This document shows, piece after piece, positions 23,221-31,700 of a DNA stretch of 38,420 nucleotides. The number at the start of each line of letters is the position of its first letter. Positions within the stretch are counted from its first letter, which is position 1. The notes under the pieces were generated by a model that ran no database searches, had not been told where the DNA came from, and was given only the letters and a program-made list of their open reading frames with translations. The position numbers and the translations under genes were made by a program. Source of the stretch: a candidate division WWE3 bacterium RIFOXYD1_FULL_43_17 (GTDB taxonomy: Bacteria; Patescibacteriota; WWE3; UBA101185; UBA10185); contig MEWJ01000057.1 of the NCBI GenBank assembly GCA_001773385.1, forward strand, positions 1 through 38,420, given 5' to 3'.

Positions 23221-24255
23221 ATGAAATTAGATACAGAGGCAATCAAATCAGAAGCTAAGGAGATGCTGGAAAAATCCGGGGAACCGGGAAGCCTGGCCGA
23301 GTGGCATTCAAAATACCTCGGTAAAAAAGGTATTCTCAGAACACTAACATCTGACGTTTCAGACCTGGCTGTTGAAGAGAAAAAAGAACTGGGGCGGAAA
23401 GTGAACGAGCTTAAATCTTATCTTGAAGAAGCTTACGCGGGAAGCCTCAACTCAGTAACCTCCATAAAAAAAGACAAACCTCTGGAAAACTTTTACAAAA
23501 CGTTACCCGGAAAAAAGCCTGAAATTGGCCATCTTCACTTAATAACCCAGGCAATTCGCGAAATAAATGAAGTATTTTCCAAGCTCGGTTTTATAAGAGT
23601 CAGATACCCGGAAGTGGAGTGGGACTACTACTCTTTTGAAGCGTTAAATATGCCGAAAACCCACCCGGCGCGCGATGAGTGGGAAACATTTTTCATAGAC
23701 CTTCCGGAAGATCCTAAGCTGGGGAAAGTCGTCATCACACCTCACACATCGAACGGTCAGATACGCGAAATGTTAAAAGGCAACTTGCCTATACGAATGC
23801 TTAATATTTCCCGCTGCGGAAGAAGACAAAGCGACATTAACCACGTTCCTACCTTTTACCAGTTCGAGGGGCTCGTAGTGGATAAAAACATCAGTATTAC
23901 TCACCTAAAGGGCGTATTAGAGTATTTAATCTACAATTTTTTCGGTAAGGACACCAAGTTCAGGCTCCGCCCCTATGATTTCAGGTTTACTGAGCCGAGT
24001 TTTGAAGTCGATGTTACATGCGGGATATGCGGAGGAAAAGGATGCCGTTTCTGCAAAGAAGGATGGGTTGAGCTGGGCGGCGCAGGAATGGTACACCCCA
24101 ATGTCTTAAAAGCAGGCGGAATAGATCCGGAAGTGTATTCAGGATTTGCCTTCGGATGGGGCGTTGAAAGGGTGCTCATGATGAGAACCGGTTTAAAGAT
24201 TGATGACATACGATATCTTTTTGAAAATAATTTAAAGTTTTTGGAGCAATTTTAA
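23221..24255 (+). CDS. pheS: Phenylalanyl-tRNA synthetase alpha subunit
   Basis: A 344-residue class II synthetase catalytic subunit. An N-terminal coiled-coil (about 1-85) leads into motif 2 (RMLNISRCGRRQSDINHVPTFYQFEGLVVD) and motif 3 (GFAFGWGVERVLMMR). A four-cysteine knuckle (CGICGGKGCRFC, about residues 262-273) is a zinc-type insert found in some bacterial PheS. ATG 23221 is chosen over 23140, which lies inside the PBP gene. pheT starts two bases after its stop. Confidence 0.96.
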   Translation: MKLDTEAIKSEAKEMLEKSGEPGSLAEWHSKYLGKKGILRTLTSDVSDLAVEEKKELGRKVNELKSYLEEAYAGSLNSVTSIKKDKPLENFYKTLPGKKPEIGHLHLITQAIREINEVFSKLGFIRVRYPEVEWDYYSFEALNMPKTHPARDEWETFFIDLPEDPKLGKVVITPHTSNGQIREMLKGNLPIRMLNISRCGRRQSDINHVPTFYQFEGLVVDKNISITHLKGVLEYLIYNFFGKDTKFRLRPYDFRFTEPSFEVDVTCGICGGKGCRFCKEGWVELGGAGMVHPNVLKAGGIDPEVYSGFAFGWGVERVLMMRTGLKIDDIRYLFENNLKFLEQF

Positions 24256-24256
24256 A

Positions 24257-26119
24257 ATGAACGTACTAATACCTTTTTCGTGGCTTAAAGACTATGTGAA
24301 GACCAACGCGGGAGTCCGTGATGTGGCAAAAGCTTTATCTGAGCACTCGTTCAGCGTCGAAAAGATAGTAGACGACGACGTACTCGAGATTGAGGTAACT
24401 CCCAACAGAGGTGACGGCCTCTCGGTACTGGGTATAGCCCGGGAATTGGCAGCAGTACTTCCCGCGAAAGGTTTTTCCGCGGAATGGATTAAAAAGCCAT
24501 TTCCCGTAAAGAAATATTCAGGAAAGGACAAGTTAAAGGTAACGATATCCGATAACTCTTTAGTGCCCCGCTTCAGCGCTGCAGTAATAGATAAAGTTAA
24601 GGTAAAGGAATCTCCGGCACTGACTAAAGAAAGGTTGTCAAAGGTTGGTATACGGGCAATTAACAACGTTGTGGATGTTACAAATTATTACATGATCGAG
24701 CTGGGTCAGCCGATGCACGCGTTTGATTATGACAAAATAATGGGTCACGAAATGATTGTCAGAGAATCCAAAAAAGGTGAGGAAATTGTTACATTAGATG
24801 GGGTAAAAAGAATTTTGCCCGAAGGCGTGATTGTAATTGAAGACGGCGACGGCAGGCTAATAGACCTCTGCGGCATTATGGGAGGTTTAAACAGCGAAGT
24901 AGACGAAAACACAACCAAAGTCCTCCTTTTTGTTCAGGTTTACGACCCCGTCAGGATAAGGAAATCTTCGATGAGTTTGGGGCACCGAACTGAGGCTGCT
25001 CTCCGCTTCGAAAAAGGTGTGGATTTTGAGAGCGTTATCCCTTCCTTACAAACTGCGGTAGGAATGTTGACTGAATTGAGCGGGGGTGAAGTTTCATCAG
25101 AGCTTATAGATTTAACAGGAACCGTCTATACAAAAAAACATATTAAGATCGATTACGAAAAAATTAATAAAATCGCGGGCACTGAGATTAAAAAAGATTT
25201 TGTAAATGCGACTCTTACTTCTTTAGGTTTTGTGATTAAAGGAAATGATGTTTATGTTCCTTCGTGGCGATACGACGACATCGATATTATCGAAGACCTC
25301 GCAGAAGAGGTAATAAGAATATACGGCTATCAGGATTTGCCTAACGAACTTCCGGGCGGTACTCTACCCCACCACACCAAGACCAACAATTTCGCACTTG
25401 AAGATAAAGCTAAAGATTTTTTGAAACACATGGGATTTTTTGAATGCTATAACTATTCTGCTGTTCCCGGTAATATGGCGGGACAAGGTGCGCTAAAAGT
25501 AAAAAATCCGCTTAACGCCGATCTTGAATTTTTGAGAGTATCTTTAACGCCCAAACTTTTAGATGTTCTGAACAAAAACAGGGGTTACTCCGAAAGTGTA
25601 AAACTTTTTGAACTTTCGTCTGTCTATCTTCCCAAAAAGGGAGATTTGCCGGAGCAGCCTTATATGCTCGGCATAGCTGCAAAAGGCGTGGATTTCCTTG
25701 TATTTAAAGGAATCATCGAGGCTCTTTTTGAGGAGTTGGGTGTGTCGGCAGACTTTCCATTTGAAATTGGGGAACACGCGGGCGGAATTTTAAGTTGTGA
25801 GATATCTTTTGACGAACTTGCGGGAGTAGCCGGAAGCGGTAGAGTGTATTCACCTCTGACCGGATTTAATTCTATAAAAGAGGATATAACAATTATTGTA
25901 GGGGACACCACATCTTTTTCCGAAATAATAAGTGTGGTAAGTAACGCAGACGTGCGGGTTAACAAGGTCAGTTTCAAGGATGTATATGAAAATGCGCTGA
26001 CGCTCTCAATAGAATTTTTGGACCGTGCGAAACAAATTACATCCGAAGACACAAAAGCTATAAGGGACGGGATAATAAAAAATCTGGATTCTAAGTACGG
26101 AATTAAGTTAAAAGTCTAA
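24257..26119 (+). CDS. pheT: Phenylalanyl-tRNA synthetase beta subunit, no EMAP-II insert
   Basis: A 620-residue protein, about 170 shorter than typical bacterial PheT. The N-terminal WLKDYV segment passes directly (about residue 40) into LEIEVTPNRGDGLSVLGIARELAAV, so the EMAP-II-like tRNA-binding OB domain usually inserted there is missing. The B3/B4 editing region (INNVVDVTNYYMIELGQPMHAFDYD), B5 and the C-terminal ferredoxin-fold anticodon-binding domain (about 530-620) are present. It forms an alpha2-beta2 enzyme with PheS. It ends two bases from the convergent ABC gene. Confidence 0.95.
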   Translation: MNVLIPFSWLKDYVKTNAGVRDVAKALSEHSFSVEKIVDDDVLEIEVTPNRGDGLSVLGIARELAAVLPAKGFSAEWIKKPFPVKKYSGKDKLKVTISDNSLVPRFSAAVIDKVKVKESPALTKERLSKVGIRAINNVVDVTNYYMIELGQPMHAFDYDKIMGHEMIVRESKKGEEIVTLDGVKRILPEGVIVIEDGDGRLIDLCGIMGGLNSEVDENTTKVLLFVQVYDPVRIRKSSMSLGHRTEAALRFEKGVDFESVIPSLQTAVGMLTELSGGEVSSELIDLTGTVYTKKHIKIDYEKINKIAGTEIKKDFVNATLTSLGFVIKGNDVYVPSWRYDDIDIIEDLAEEVIRIYGYQDLPNELPGGTLPHHTKTNNFALEDKAKDFLKHMGFFECYNYSAVPGNMAGQGALKVKNPLNADLEFLRVSLTPKLLDVLNKNRGYSESVKLFELSSVYLPKKGDLPEQPYMLGIAAKGVDFLVFKGIIEALFEELGVSADFPFEIGEHAGGILSCEISFDELAGVAGSGRVYSPLTGFNSIKEDITIIVGDTTSFSEIISVVSNADVRVNKVSFKDVYENALTLSIEFLDRAKQITSEDTKAIRDGIIKNLDSKYGIKLKV

Positions 26120-26121
26120 CG

Positions 26122-27954
26122 TTAAACCGTGTAGCCCTGTGCCTGGAGTTTGAATGCGTTAGCATAATTTCCATCTTGAGCCATTAAAGTTTCATGTGAG
26201 CCTGACTCAATTATCTGTCCATTTTCCATGACGACAATACGGTCGGCGTTGCGTACCGTAGAAAATCTATGGGAAACAATAATAACCGTTTTGTTTTTAA
26301 AAAATTCGTAAATTTTGTTAAAAATGTTGTATTCGGATACCGGGTCGATTGAGGCGGTAGGCTCATCAAAAATGACAATCGGCGAGTTCCGGTAAAAGAA
26401 TCTGGCGAGCGCAAGTTTTTGCCACTGCCCCGTGCTCGGCCTAATGCCGCCTTTAAATTTTTCACTCAAAACCTGATCGTATTTATTTGTGTATCTTTCG
26501 ATAAAGTTGTCGGCATCTGCAGCTTGGGCGGCAAGCCGGATTTTATCCATATCCAGATCACCATTGGGATTGCCGAGATAGATATTATCCTTAACTGAAA
26601 GGAAAGGATAAGAATTATAGTCCTGAAAGAGCACACTCATATTTTGATAAAGTGTGTCAATTTCGACTTCGTTAATACCGACTCCGTTCACTAAAATTTG
26701 ACCGTTTGAAACTCTGTAAAAGCGGGAAAGCAGTTTAATTAGTGTGGTCTTGCCTGCCCCGTTCTGACCTACAATGGCAATCTTTTCCCCGGGCTTTATA
26801 TTTAGCGTCAGATTTTCTATGACCTGCCTGTTTGTCCCAGGGTAAGAGAAAGAGATGTTATTAAAATCTATGGAAGGTCCTTTTGAAAGTACTCCAAGTT
26901 TTGTTTTCCCGTCTTCGAAAGCAGGTTCCATTCCGAAAAGTTTATACATCTCTTTTAATTGTAATGAAAGTTCAAAAAGGTCGTTAAACTCTTTTATTAC
27001 GTTTGTTATTGAATTTTGGAGTATATTCAAAGCTCGCATCCAGAATACTGTATCTCCCACAGTAATCGCTTTAGCAATAAGTTGCTTGAAAATTTGAATG
27101 TAACCACCGATTATTACTAAATCGTTAAGAAACCCAAATGCGTGCCCACCTATTCTTCCCCGTCTAAATATTTCAAGCCTCTTACCAATTAGATAGTCCT
27201 GTATGTCGGAGTATTTCCTATCTAAATAGTTAAAAGCGTTGTTTATATTTATTTCGTGAAGTCTTACAGAACTTGTGAGGTCCTTAATAATATTAGAACC
27301 TACCCTTCTTGTTTCGGTATTGTCGTAATCAAATTTGTAGATCTTCTTTCTAACGGATTTGTCGAATAGTAAATATGGAATTGATGTGGCGATAATCAGA
27401 GGTGCGAAAAGCGGCATAAAACTCAGTGTAATGGAAATTGTCGTAATCATCTTTACAATACTTGCCAAAAACGATATAGATTCCTGCGTATATGGCAGCA
27501 GGCTTCCAAGGTATTCATTAGTCCTGTTTATCGTGTTGTTTACTTCAGGTATTTCCAGAGTTTGAGTTCCCAGAGATTGTATTTTTTTATATTGCTGTTT
27601 TCGTACCTGGTAACCACTCACGGTTCTTATATGCATGTTTGAGTACGCGTTTAAAAAGTTTATTAGGGTTTGGAACAAGGAGTACCCAAGTAATATGAAA
27701 ATATATGGGTACAAGTATGTTATAGAGGCGCCCGGCATTTGCGCGACCTTTATGAGTTCATCTACAGCTTTAGCAAAAATATATGTGTAAACAATGTCGT
27801 TCCACTGTCTTATTATTGATGTTCCGATGAGGAGTGAAAAATATACGGGGTGTACGCGGTAGATGGTTGCCAGAGCCCACTTAGTTATCTTTACAAACTC
27901 GTTCAGATCTACTTTGTCGGTTTCGTATCTTGAAACTTTTTCGGCAGTATCCAT
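26122..27954 (-). CDS. ABC transporter, fused permease and ATPase (exporter type)
   Basis: A 610-residue half-transporter: a membrane domain of about six helices (residues 40-330) followed by a nucleotide-binding domain with Walker A GQNGAGKTT (about residue 400), signature RPSTGQWQKLALAR in place of the usual LSGGQ, Walker B IVIFDEPTASIDP and the H-loop VSHRFST. It should work as a homodimer in the membrane; substrate unknown (lipid, peptide or drug). It starts 16 bases after rplT and may be transcribed with the translation operon. No SD is clear. Confidence 0.9.
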   Translation of the reverse strand: MDTAEKVSRYETDKVDLNEFVKITKWALATIYRVHPVYFSLLIGTSIIRQWNDIVYTYIFAKAVDELIKVAQMPGASITYLYPYIFILLGYSLFQTLINFLNAYSNMHIRTVSGYQVRKQQYKKIQSLGTQTLEIPEVNNTINRTNEYLGSLLPYTQESISFLASIVKMITTISITLSFMPLFAPLIIATSIPYLLFDKSVRKKIYKFDYDNTETRRVGSNIIKDLTSSVRLHEININNAFNYLDRKYSDIQDYLIGKRLEIFRRGRIGGHAFGFLNDLVIIGGYIQIFKQLIAKAITVGDTVFWMRALNILQNSITNVIKEFNDLFELSLQLKEMYKLFGMEPAFEDGKTKLGVLSKGPSIDFNNISFSYPGTNRQVIENLTLNIKPGEKIAIVGQNGAGKTTLIKLLSRFYRVSNGQILVNGVGINEVEIDTLYQNMSVLFQDYNSYPFLSVKDNIYLGNPNGDLDMDKIRLAAQAADADNFIERYTNKYDQVLSEKFKGGIRPSTGQWQKLALARFFYRNSPIVIFDEPTASIDPVSEYNIFNKIYEFFKNKTVIIVSHRFSTVRNADRIVVMENGQIIESGSHETLMAQDGNYANAFKLQAQGYTV

Positions 27955-27970
27955 AAAACTTCTTTTCGGG

Positions 27971-28321
27971 TTAGCCTTTCTTTACTGCGTTCACTACCTT
28001 TTCGAAGTCTTTAGGCTCGTTTATTGCCATTTCTGAAAGAGTTTTTCTATTGAGAAGAATGTCGGCCTTTTTTAGACCGGCGATGAATCTGGAGTACTTC
28101 ATATCGTACTGAATTAAAGCTGCACTTAAACGAGTTATCCAAAGTCTTCTCATATCTCTTTTTCTCTGTTTTCTTCCTTCAAACGCGTGTTCCCCGGCTC
28201 TTATTACGCCTTCCTGAGCTCTTCTAAAGAGCCTATTCCTGGTGCCTCTGTAGCCTTTTGCCAGTTTTAATACTTTTTTATGTTTTGCGTGAGCTCTTGG
28301 CCCGCCTTTTACTCTAGCCAT
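27971..28321 (-). CDS. rplT: 50S ribosomal protein L20
   Basis: A 116-residue L20 with ARVKGGPRAHAKHKKVLKLAKGYRG at the N-terminus, a variant of the usual ARVKRG start, and the conserved LWITRLSAA segment. Its ATG overlaps the rpmI stop by one base (TAATG); an SD (AAAGGA) lies inside rpmI. In many bacteria L20 represses this operon; no leader pseudoknot was identified here. Confidence 0.97.
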   Translation of the reverse strand: MARVKGGPRAHAKHKKVLKLAKGYRGTRNRLFRRAQEGVIRAGEHAFEGRKQRKRDMRRLWITRLSAALIQYDMKYSRFIAGLKKADILLNRKTLSEMAINEPKDFEKVVNAVKKG

Positions 28322-28536
28322 TATTTAATTCCTTTACCTTTCTTAACCAATAAACTTCTCATAATTTTAATATGTCCTCTGTCGAGCTGTTCGCTCATCT
28401 GAGTTTTTCTGTGTTTCCTGCTTGAGCTCCATTTTCTTTTCAAATGACCTATGCTCACACTTTTTTTAATGAGTTTACCGTTTTTGGTAACCCTGATTCT
28501 TTTTAATAATGTTTTTTTCGATTTCATTTTCGGCAT
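28321..28536 (-). CDS. rpmI: 50S ribosomal protein L35
   Basis: A 71-residue L35 with MPKMKSKKTLLKRIRVTKNGK at the start and basic composition throughout. SD AAGGA lies eight bases before the ATG. It sits between infC and rplT as in most bacteria. Confidence 0.95.
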   Translation of the reverse strand: MPKMKSKKTLLKRIRVTKNGKLIKKSVSIGHLKRKWSSSRKHRKTQMSEQLDRGHIKIMRSLLVKKGKGIK

Positions 28537-28562
28537 AAATTTGTCCTTCTATCTGGAATAGA

Positions 28563-29069
28563 CTATTTGGGAATGAATATTTCCCAGACCATCTGTCCCA
28601 TTCTTTTGGGCGGAGACTCTATTTTTCCGTCTTCAGCCAGCCCTTCTTCTATCTTTTTTAATTTTTCAAACGCAACTTCGGGGAACATTCCTTCTCTTCC
28701 CCTCATTTTCACTGTTATCTTAACTCTGTTGCCGTCCCCTAAAAATTCTTTGGCCCTATCAATGTATCTGTTTAAGTCACCCTCGTCGGTGTGTGGCCCG
28801 AATCTCAATTCTTTCAGTTCACTTTTTTTACTTTTTACTTTTGCTGCACTTAGTTTCTTTCTTTCATCGTAAAGAAACTTAGAATAATCTACGATCTTGG
28901 CAACCGGTACCTGTGCGTTCGGCGCCACTAAAAGCAGATCGAGTTCCTTTTCACGCGCAATATTTAAAGCTTTGAAAGTCTCCAAAACCCCTAAATTCTT
29001 GCCTTCCTCATCAATTACCACTAGCTGACGTACCCGTATCCGGTCGTTTAGTATGTGTTGATTCTGTAT
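28563..29069 (-). CDS. infC: Translation initiation factor IF-3, probable AUA start
   Basis: IF-3 N- and C-domains are clear (VIDEEGKNLGVLETFKAL; APNAQVPVAKIVDYSKF; KITVKMRGRE). No ATG precedes the conserved N-terminus. A GTG at 29021 would cut off the family's N-terminal segment; reading upstream in frame gives LNDRIRVRQLVV, which matches IF-3, back to a stop. The best start is ATA at 29069, nine bases after SD GGGAGG (29084-29079), giving 168 residues. A non-AUG start is known for infC elsewhere (AUU in E. coli), where IF-3 represses its own translation; the same logic may hold here. Confidence 0.85.
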   Translation of the reverse strand: MQNQHILNDRIRVRQLVVIDEEGKNLGVLETFKALNIAREKELDLLLVAPNAQVPVAKIVDYSKFLYDERKKLSAAKVKSKKSELKELRFGPHTDEGDLNRYIDRAKEFLGDGNRVKITVKMRGREGMFPEVAFEKLKKIEEGLAEDGKIESPPKRMGQMVWEIFIPK

Positions 29070-29098
29070 AGCCTATTTCCTCCCATAACTGCAATAAA

Positions 29099-30898
29099 TT
29101 ACCACAAAGATAGGTCTCTGGTCAAATATATTTCCTTGATCTTGCTTATTATTTCGCCTGTTTTTATGGGACCGAGGTTTTCGCCCGTCCTTAAGCGGAC
29201 GCTGGCCGTTTCTGATTCTACCTCTTTATCACCGATTATCAACATGTAAGGGACTTTCATCATCTGTGCGTCCCTGATCCTTGCGTTCATAGGTTCGCTT
29301 CTGTTGTCTGTTTGGGCCCTCAAGCCCTCCTCTTTGAGCACTTTTTCAAGAGAAGCGGAATATTCGTGGTGTTTTTCGCCGATCGGTACCAAAACGATCT
29401 GAACCGGTGACAGCCAGACAGGCATGTTCCCCGCGTAGTGTTCGAGTAAAAACCCTATAAACCTTTCATCCGAGCCTAAAGGTGCACGGTGCTGTATTAC
29501 CACAGGTTTTTCTTTACCGTCTTTGTCAGTAAAGGTTAGTCCGAAACGTCCCGGCATATATAAATCTATTTGATTAGTGGAAATCGCGTACTCATTACCT
29601 ATCGCAGACCTGATTTTTATGTCCATTTTGGGGCCGTAGTGAGCTGCTCCGCCGATTTCTTCCTCATACTCTACCCCGGCTTTTTCCATGGCCATTTTGG
29701 ACATTTTTTCGGCCTTCTCCCACATTTCTTTGTCTCCATGGTATTTACCTTTTATCTCGGGGTCAGGAAGACCTAATACTATGCGGTAATCCTTTAATCC
29801 CAGCTTGTCGTAGTAGTACCTGTGCAGGTCCATTATTTCCACAAAAACATCTATGGCCTGTTCTTCAGAGCAGTAAACGTGCGCATCATTCTGGGTAAAT
29901 ACTCTTGGTCGTAATATACCGTTAAGGGAACCCCTATTCTCGTACCTTGCGAGCGTTCCGAATTCGGCAAGTCTTAGCGGAAGATCTCTGTAGCTGTGTG
30001 GTTTTGATTTGTAAATCAAATGATGGAAGGGACAATTCATGGGTTTTATAAAATAATCTTCTTCGCCCTCTCCCGGTATCTGTACTTTATACATTTCTTC
30101 TTCAAAGTAAGGGACGTGACCGGATATCTCGAAGAGAGTACGTTTGGTCATAAAGGGTGTGGATACTCTTTTGTAACCCCAATCCTCTTCGGTTTGTTTG
30201 CCCCATTTCTCAAGCTCTTCTTTCATTATTGTTCCGTTTGGGAGCCATAGCGGAAGACCGGGACCTACTTCTTCGCTGATCATGAATATCTCCAGATCTT
30301 TGCTTAGTTTTCTGTGGTCGCGTCTTTTTTGTTCTTCCAGAAGTTCGAGATACGCATCCAGTTTTTCTTTGGTGTCGAAAGCGGTGGCGTAGATTCGGAT
30401 AAGCATTTTATTTTTTTCGTCGCCTCTCCAGTAAGCTCCGGCGACACTTAATAGTTTGAAAGCTTTTATTTCTTTTGTATTGTCTACATGAGGTCCGGCG
30501 CACAGATCGATGTCGTAGTATTTATCGCCTTCTTCTCCGAATGTATAAAAAGTAAGTTTTTCACCGTCTTTAGAATGTTCTTCAATGAGCTCCAGTTTGA
30601 AAGGATTGCCCTTAAATATTTTTTTGGCTTCGTCCGGAGATAGTGTATGTTTTTTAACGGAAAGCCCGGCGTCTATAATTTCCTGCATTGCTTGCTCGAT
30701 TTTTGGAAAGTCCTCTTCGTTTATCTTACCGTCGTAATCAAAGTCGCAGTAAAAACCGTTTTCAATAGGTGGTCCCATGACTTTTTTTGCTCCGGGAAAA
30801 ACCTTCTCTACCGCAGTATGAAGTACATGTTCAGCGGAGTGACGCAGAGGCATCAACGGATCATTTTTTAGTTTATCTATTACTTTTTCTTTGGCCAT
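29099..30898 (-). CDS. thrS: Threonyl-tRNA synthetase, lacks TGS domain
   Basis: A 599-residue class II synthetase. It begins with about 15 residues then directly the N2 editing domain (RHSAEHVLHTAV; DLCAGPHV), so the N-terminal TGS domain (about 60 residues) is absent. The catalytic core has zinc ligands in MNCPFHHL and motif 2 near RPRVFTQNDAHVYC; motif 3 is in HRAPLGSDERF; the anticodon-binding domain is about 500-590. SD AGGAG lies six to seven bases before the ATG. First gene of thrS-infC-rpmI-rplT. Confidence 0.96.
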   Translation of the reverse strand: MAKEKVIDKLKNDPLMPLRHSAEHVLHTAVEKVFPGAKKVMGPPIENGFYCDFDYDGKINEEDFPKIEQAMQEIIDAGLSVKKHTLSPDEAKKIFKGNPFKLELIEEHSKDGEKLTFYTFGEEGDKYYDIDLCAGPHVDNTKEIKAFKLLSVAGAYWRGDEKNKMLIRIYATAFDTKEKLDAYLELLEEQKRRDHRKLSKDLEIFMISEEVGPGLPLWLPNGTIMKEELEKWGKQTEEDWGYKRVSTPFMTKRTLFEISGHVPYFEEEMYKVQIPGEGEEDYFIKPMNCPFHHLIYKSKPHSYRDLPLRLAEFGTLARYENRGSLNGILRPRVFTQNDAHVYCSEEQAIDVFVEIMDLHRYYYDKLGLKDYRIVLGLPDPEIKGKYHGDKEMWEKAEKMSKMAMEKAGVEYEEEIGGAAHYGPKMDIKIRSAIGNEYAISTNQIDLYMPGRFGLTFTDKDGKEKPVVIQHRAPLGSDERFIGFLLEHYAGNMPVWLSPVQIVLVPIGEKHHEYSASLEKVLKEEGLRAQTDNRSEPMNARIRDAQMMKVPYMLIIGDKEVESETASVRLRTGENLGPIKTGEIISKIKEIYLTRDLSLW

Positions 30899-30923
30899 AT
30901 CTTGCTCCTATAGCAATTAATCT

Positions 30924-30929
30924 ATTATA
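30924..30929 (-). promoter_or_regulatory. thrS -10 box
   Basis: TATAAT on the minus strand (30929-30924), weak -35, giving a leader of about 19 bases that contains the SD. Divergent from truB. Confidence 0.55.
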
Positions 30930-30991
30930 AGACATCTTAGCAAAAAATATATGGTTTAGCGGTTGAACACGCGCACAATCAGTCGGGGGCA

Positions 30992-31000
30992 TGGTATAAA
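30992..31000 (+). promoter_or_regulatory. truB extended -10 promoter
   Basis: TG-G-TATAAA (30992-31000). The leader of about ten bases carries AAAGGA (31004-31009) before ATG 31017. Confidence 0.55.
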
Positions 31001-31016
31001 GGTAAAGGAATGTCCT

Positions 31017-31700
31017 ATGATCCTAAACATATATAAACCTAAAAATTGGACCAGCTTTGACGTTGTAGCTAAGGCCAGAGGTGTCCTTAAAGTAAAGAAA
31101 GCCGGTCACGCGGGCACACTCGATCCCCTAGCTGAAGGCGTACTAATAGTACTAACTAACGACGACACTAAAAAACAGGCCAAGTTTATGGAGATGGAAA
31201 AAGAGTATGTTGCTGAAATTGCACTTGGAGCAGTATCCCCCACCTACGATCTTGAGATGTTGCCCGCTTTAACGGCTACTCCCGAAAGTGAAAAGATTTT
31301 CAAAGAGATAGAAAAGGTGCTCCCAATTTTTATCGGCGACATCGAACAAATAATTCCTTCCTACTCTGCTAAGAAAATTAAAGGTAAGGCGATGTACAAG
31401 CTTGCGAGGCAGGGAAAAGAAATACCCGAGCAACGCAAGAACGTAACTATTTCGTCCATAGATGTTTTGGAAGAAAAAATACGGGACCTGGATACGGACA
31501 GAGGAGTTAAAGCACTTCCCTGTGTAAAACTAAAAATAAAGTGTTCTTCAGGCACATTCGTCAGATCTCTTGCGCACGAACTTGGAGAAAAGCTTGGGAC
31601 CGGCGGAGTTTTAGTATCTTTGGTAAGAAGCGCTGTTGGAAGTTATAAAGTTGAAAATTCCGTCAAAATTGAAGATCTTGTTTCTCAACAGTCTGCGTGA
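31017..31700 (+). CDS. truB: tRNA pseudouridine(55) synthase TruB
   Basis: A 227-residue enzyme making pseudouridine 55 in the tRNA T-loop. The catalytic Asp is D36 in HAGTLDPLAEGVL; KEYVAEIALG and the C-terminal CSSGTFVRSLAHELG are conserved. The usual TDTxDxxG motif is altered to SPTYDLEM. It has no C-terminal PUA domain. ATG 31017 is used because the family starts with (I/L)NIYKP and a promoter lies just upstream; an in-frame ATG at 30963 precedes that promoter. The 3' end overlaps the convergent membrane protein gene by 38 bases. Confidence 0.93.
   Translation: MILNIYKPKNWTSFDVVAKARGVLKVKKAGHAGTLDPLAEGVLIVLTNDDTKKQAKFMEMEKEYVAEIALGAVSPTYDLEMLPALTATPESEKIFKEIEKVLPIFIGDIEQIIPSYSAKKIKGKAMYKLARQGKEIPEQRKNVTISSIDVLEEKIRDLDTDRGVKALPCVKLKIKCSSGTFVRSLAHELGEKLGTGGVLVSLVRSAVGSYKVENSVKIEDLVSQQSA

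Noticed and set aside
29019-29021. GTG as the infC start
   Set aside because: It would remove the conserved N-terminal segment of IF-3 and has no SD at a suitable distance.
30899-31016. T-box or other riboswitch before thrS
   Set aside because: The predicted leader is only about 20 bases, too short for a T-box.
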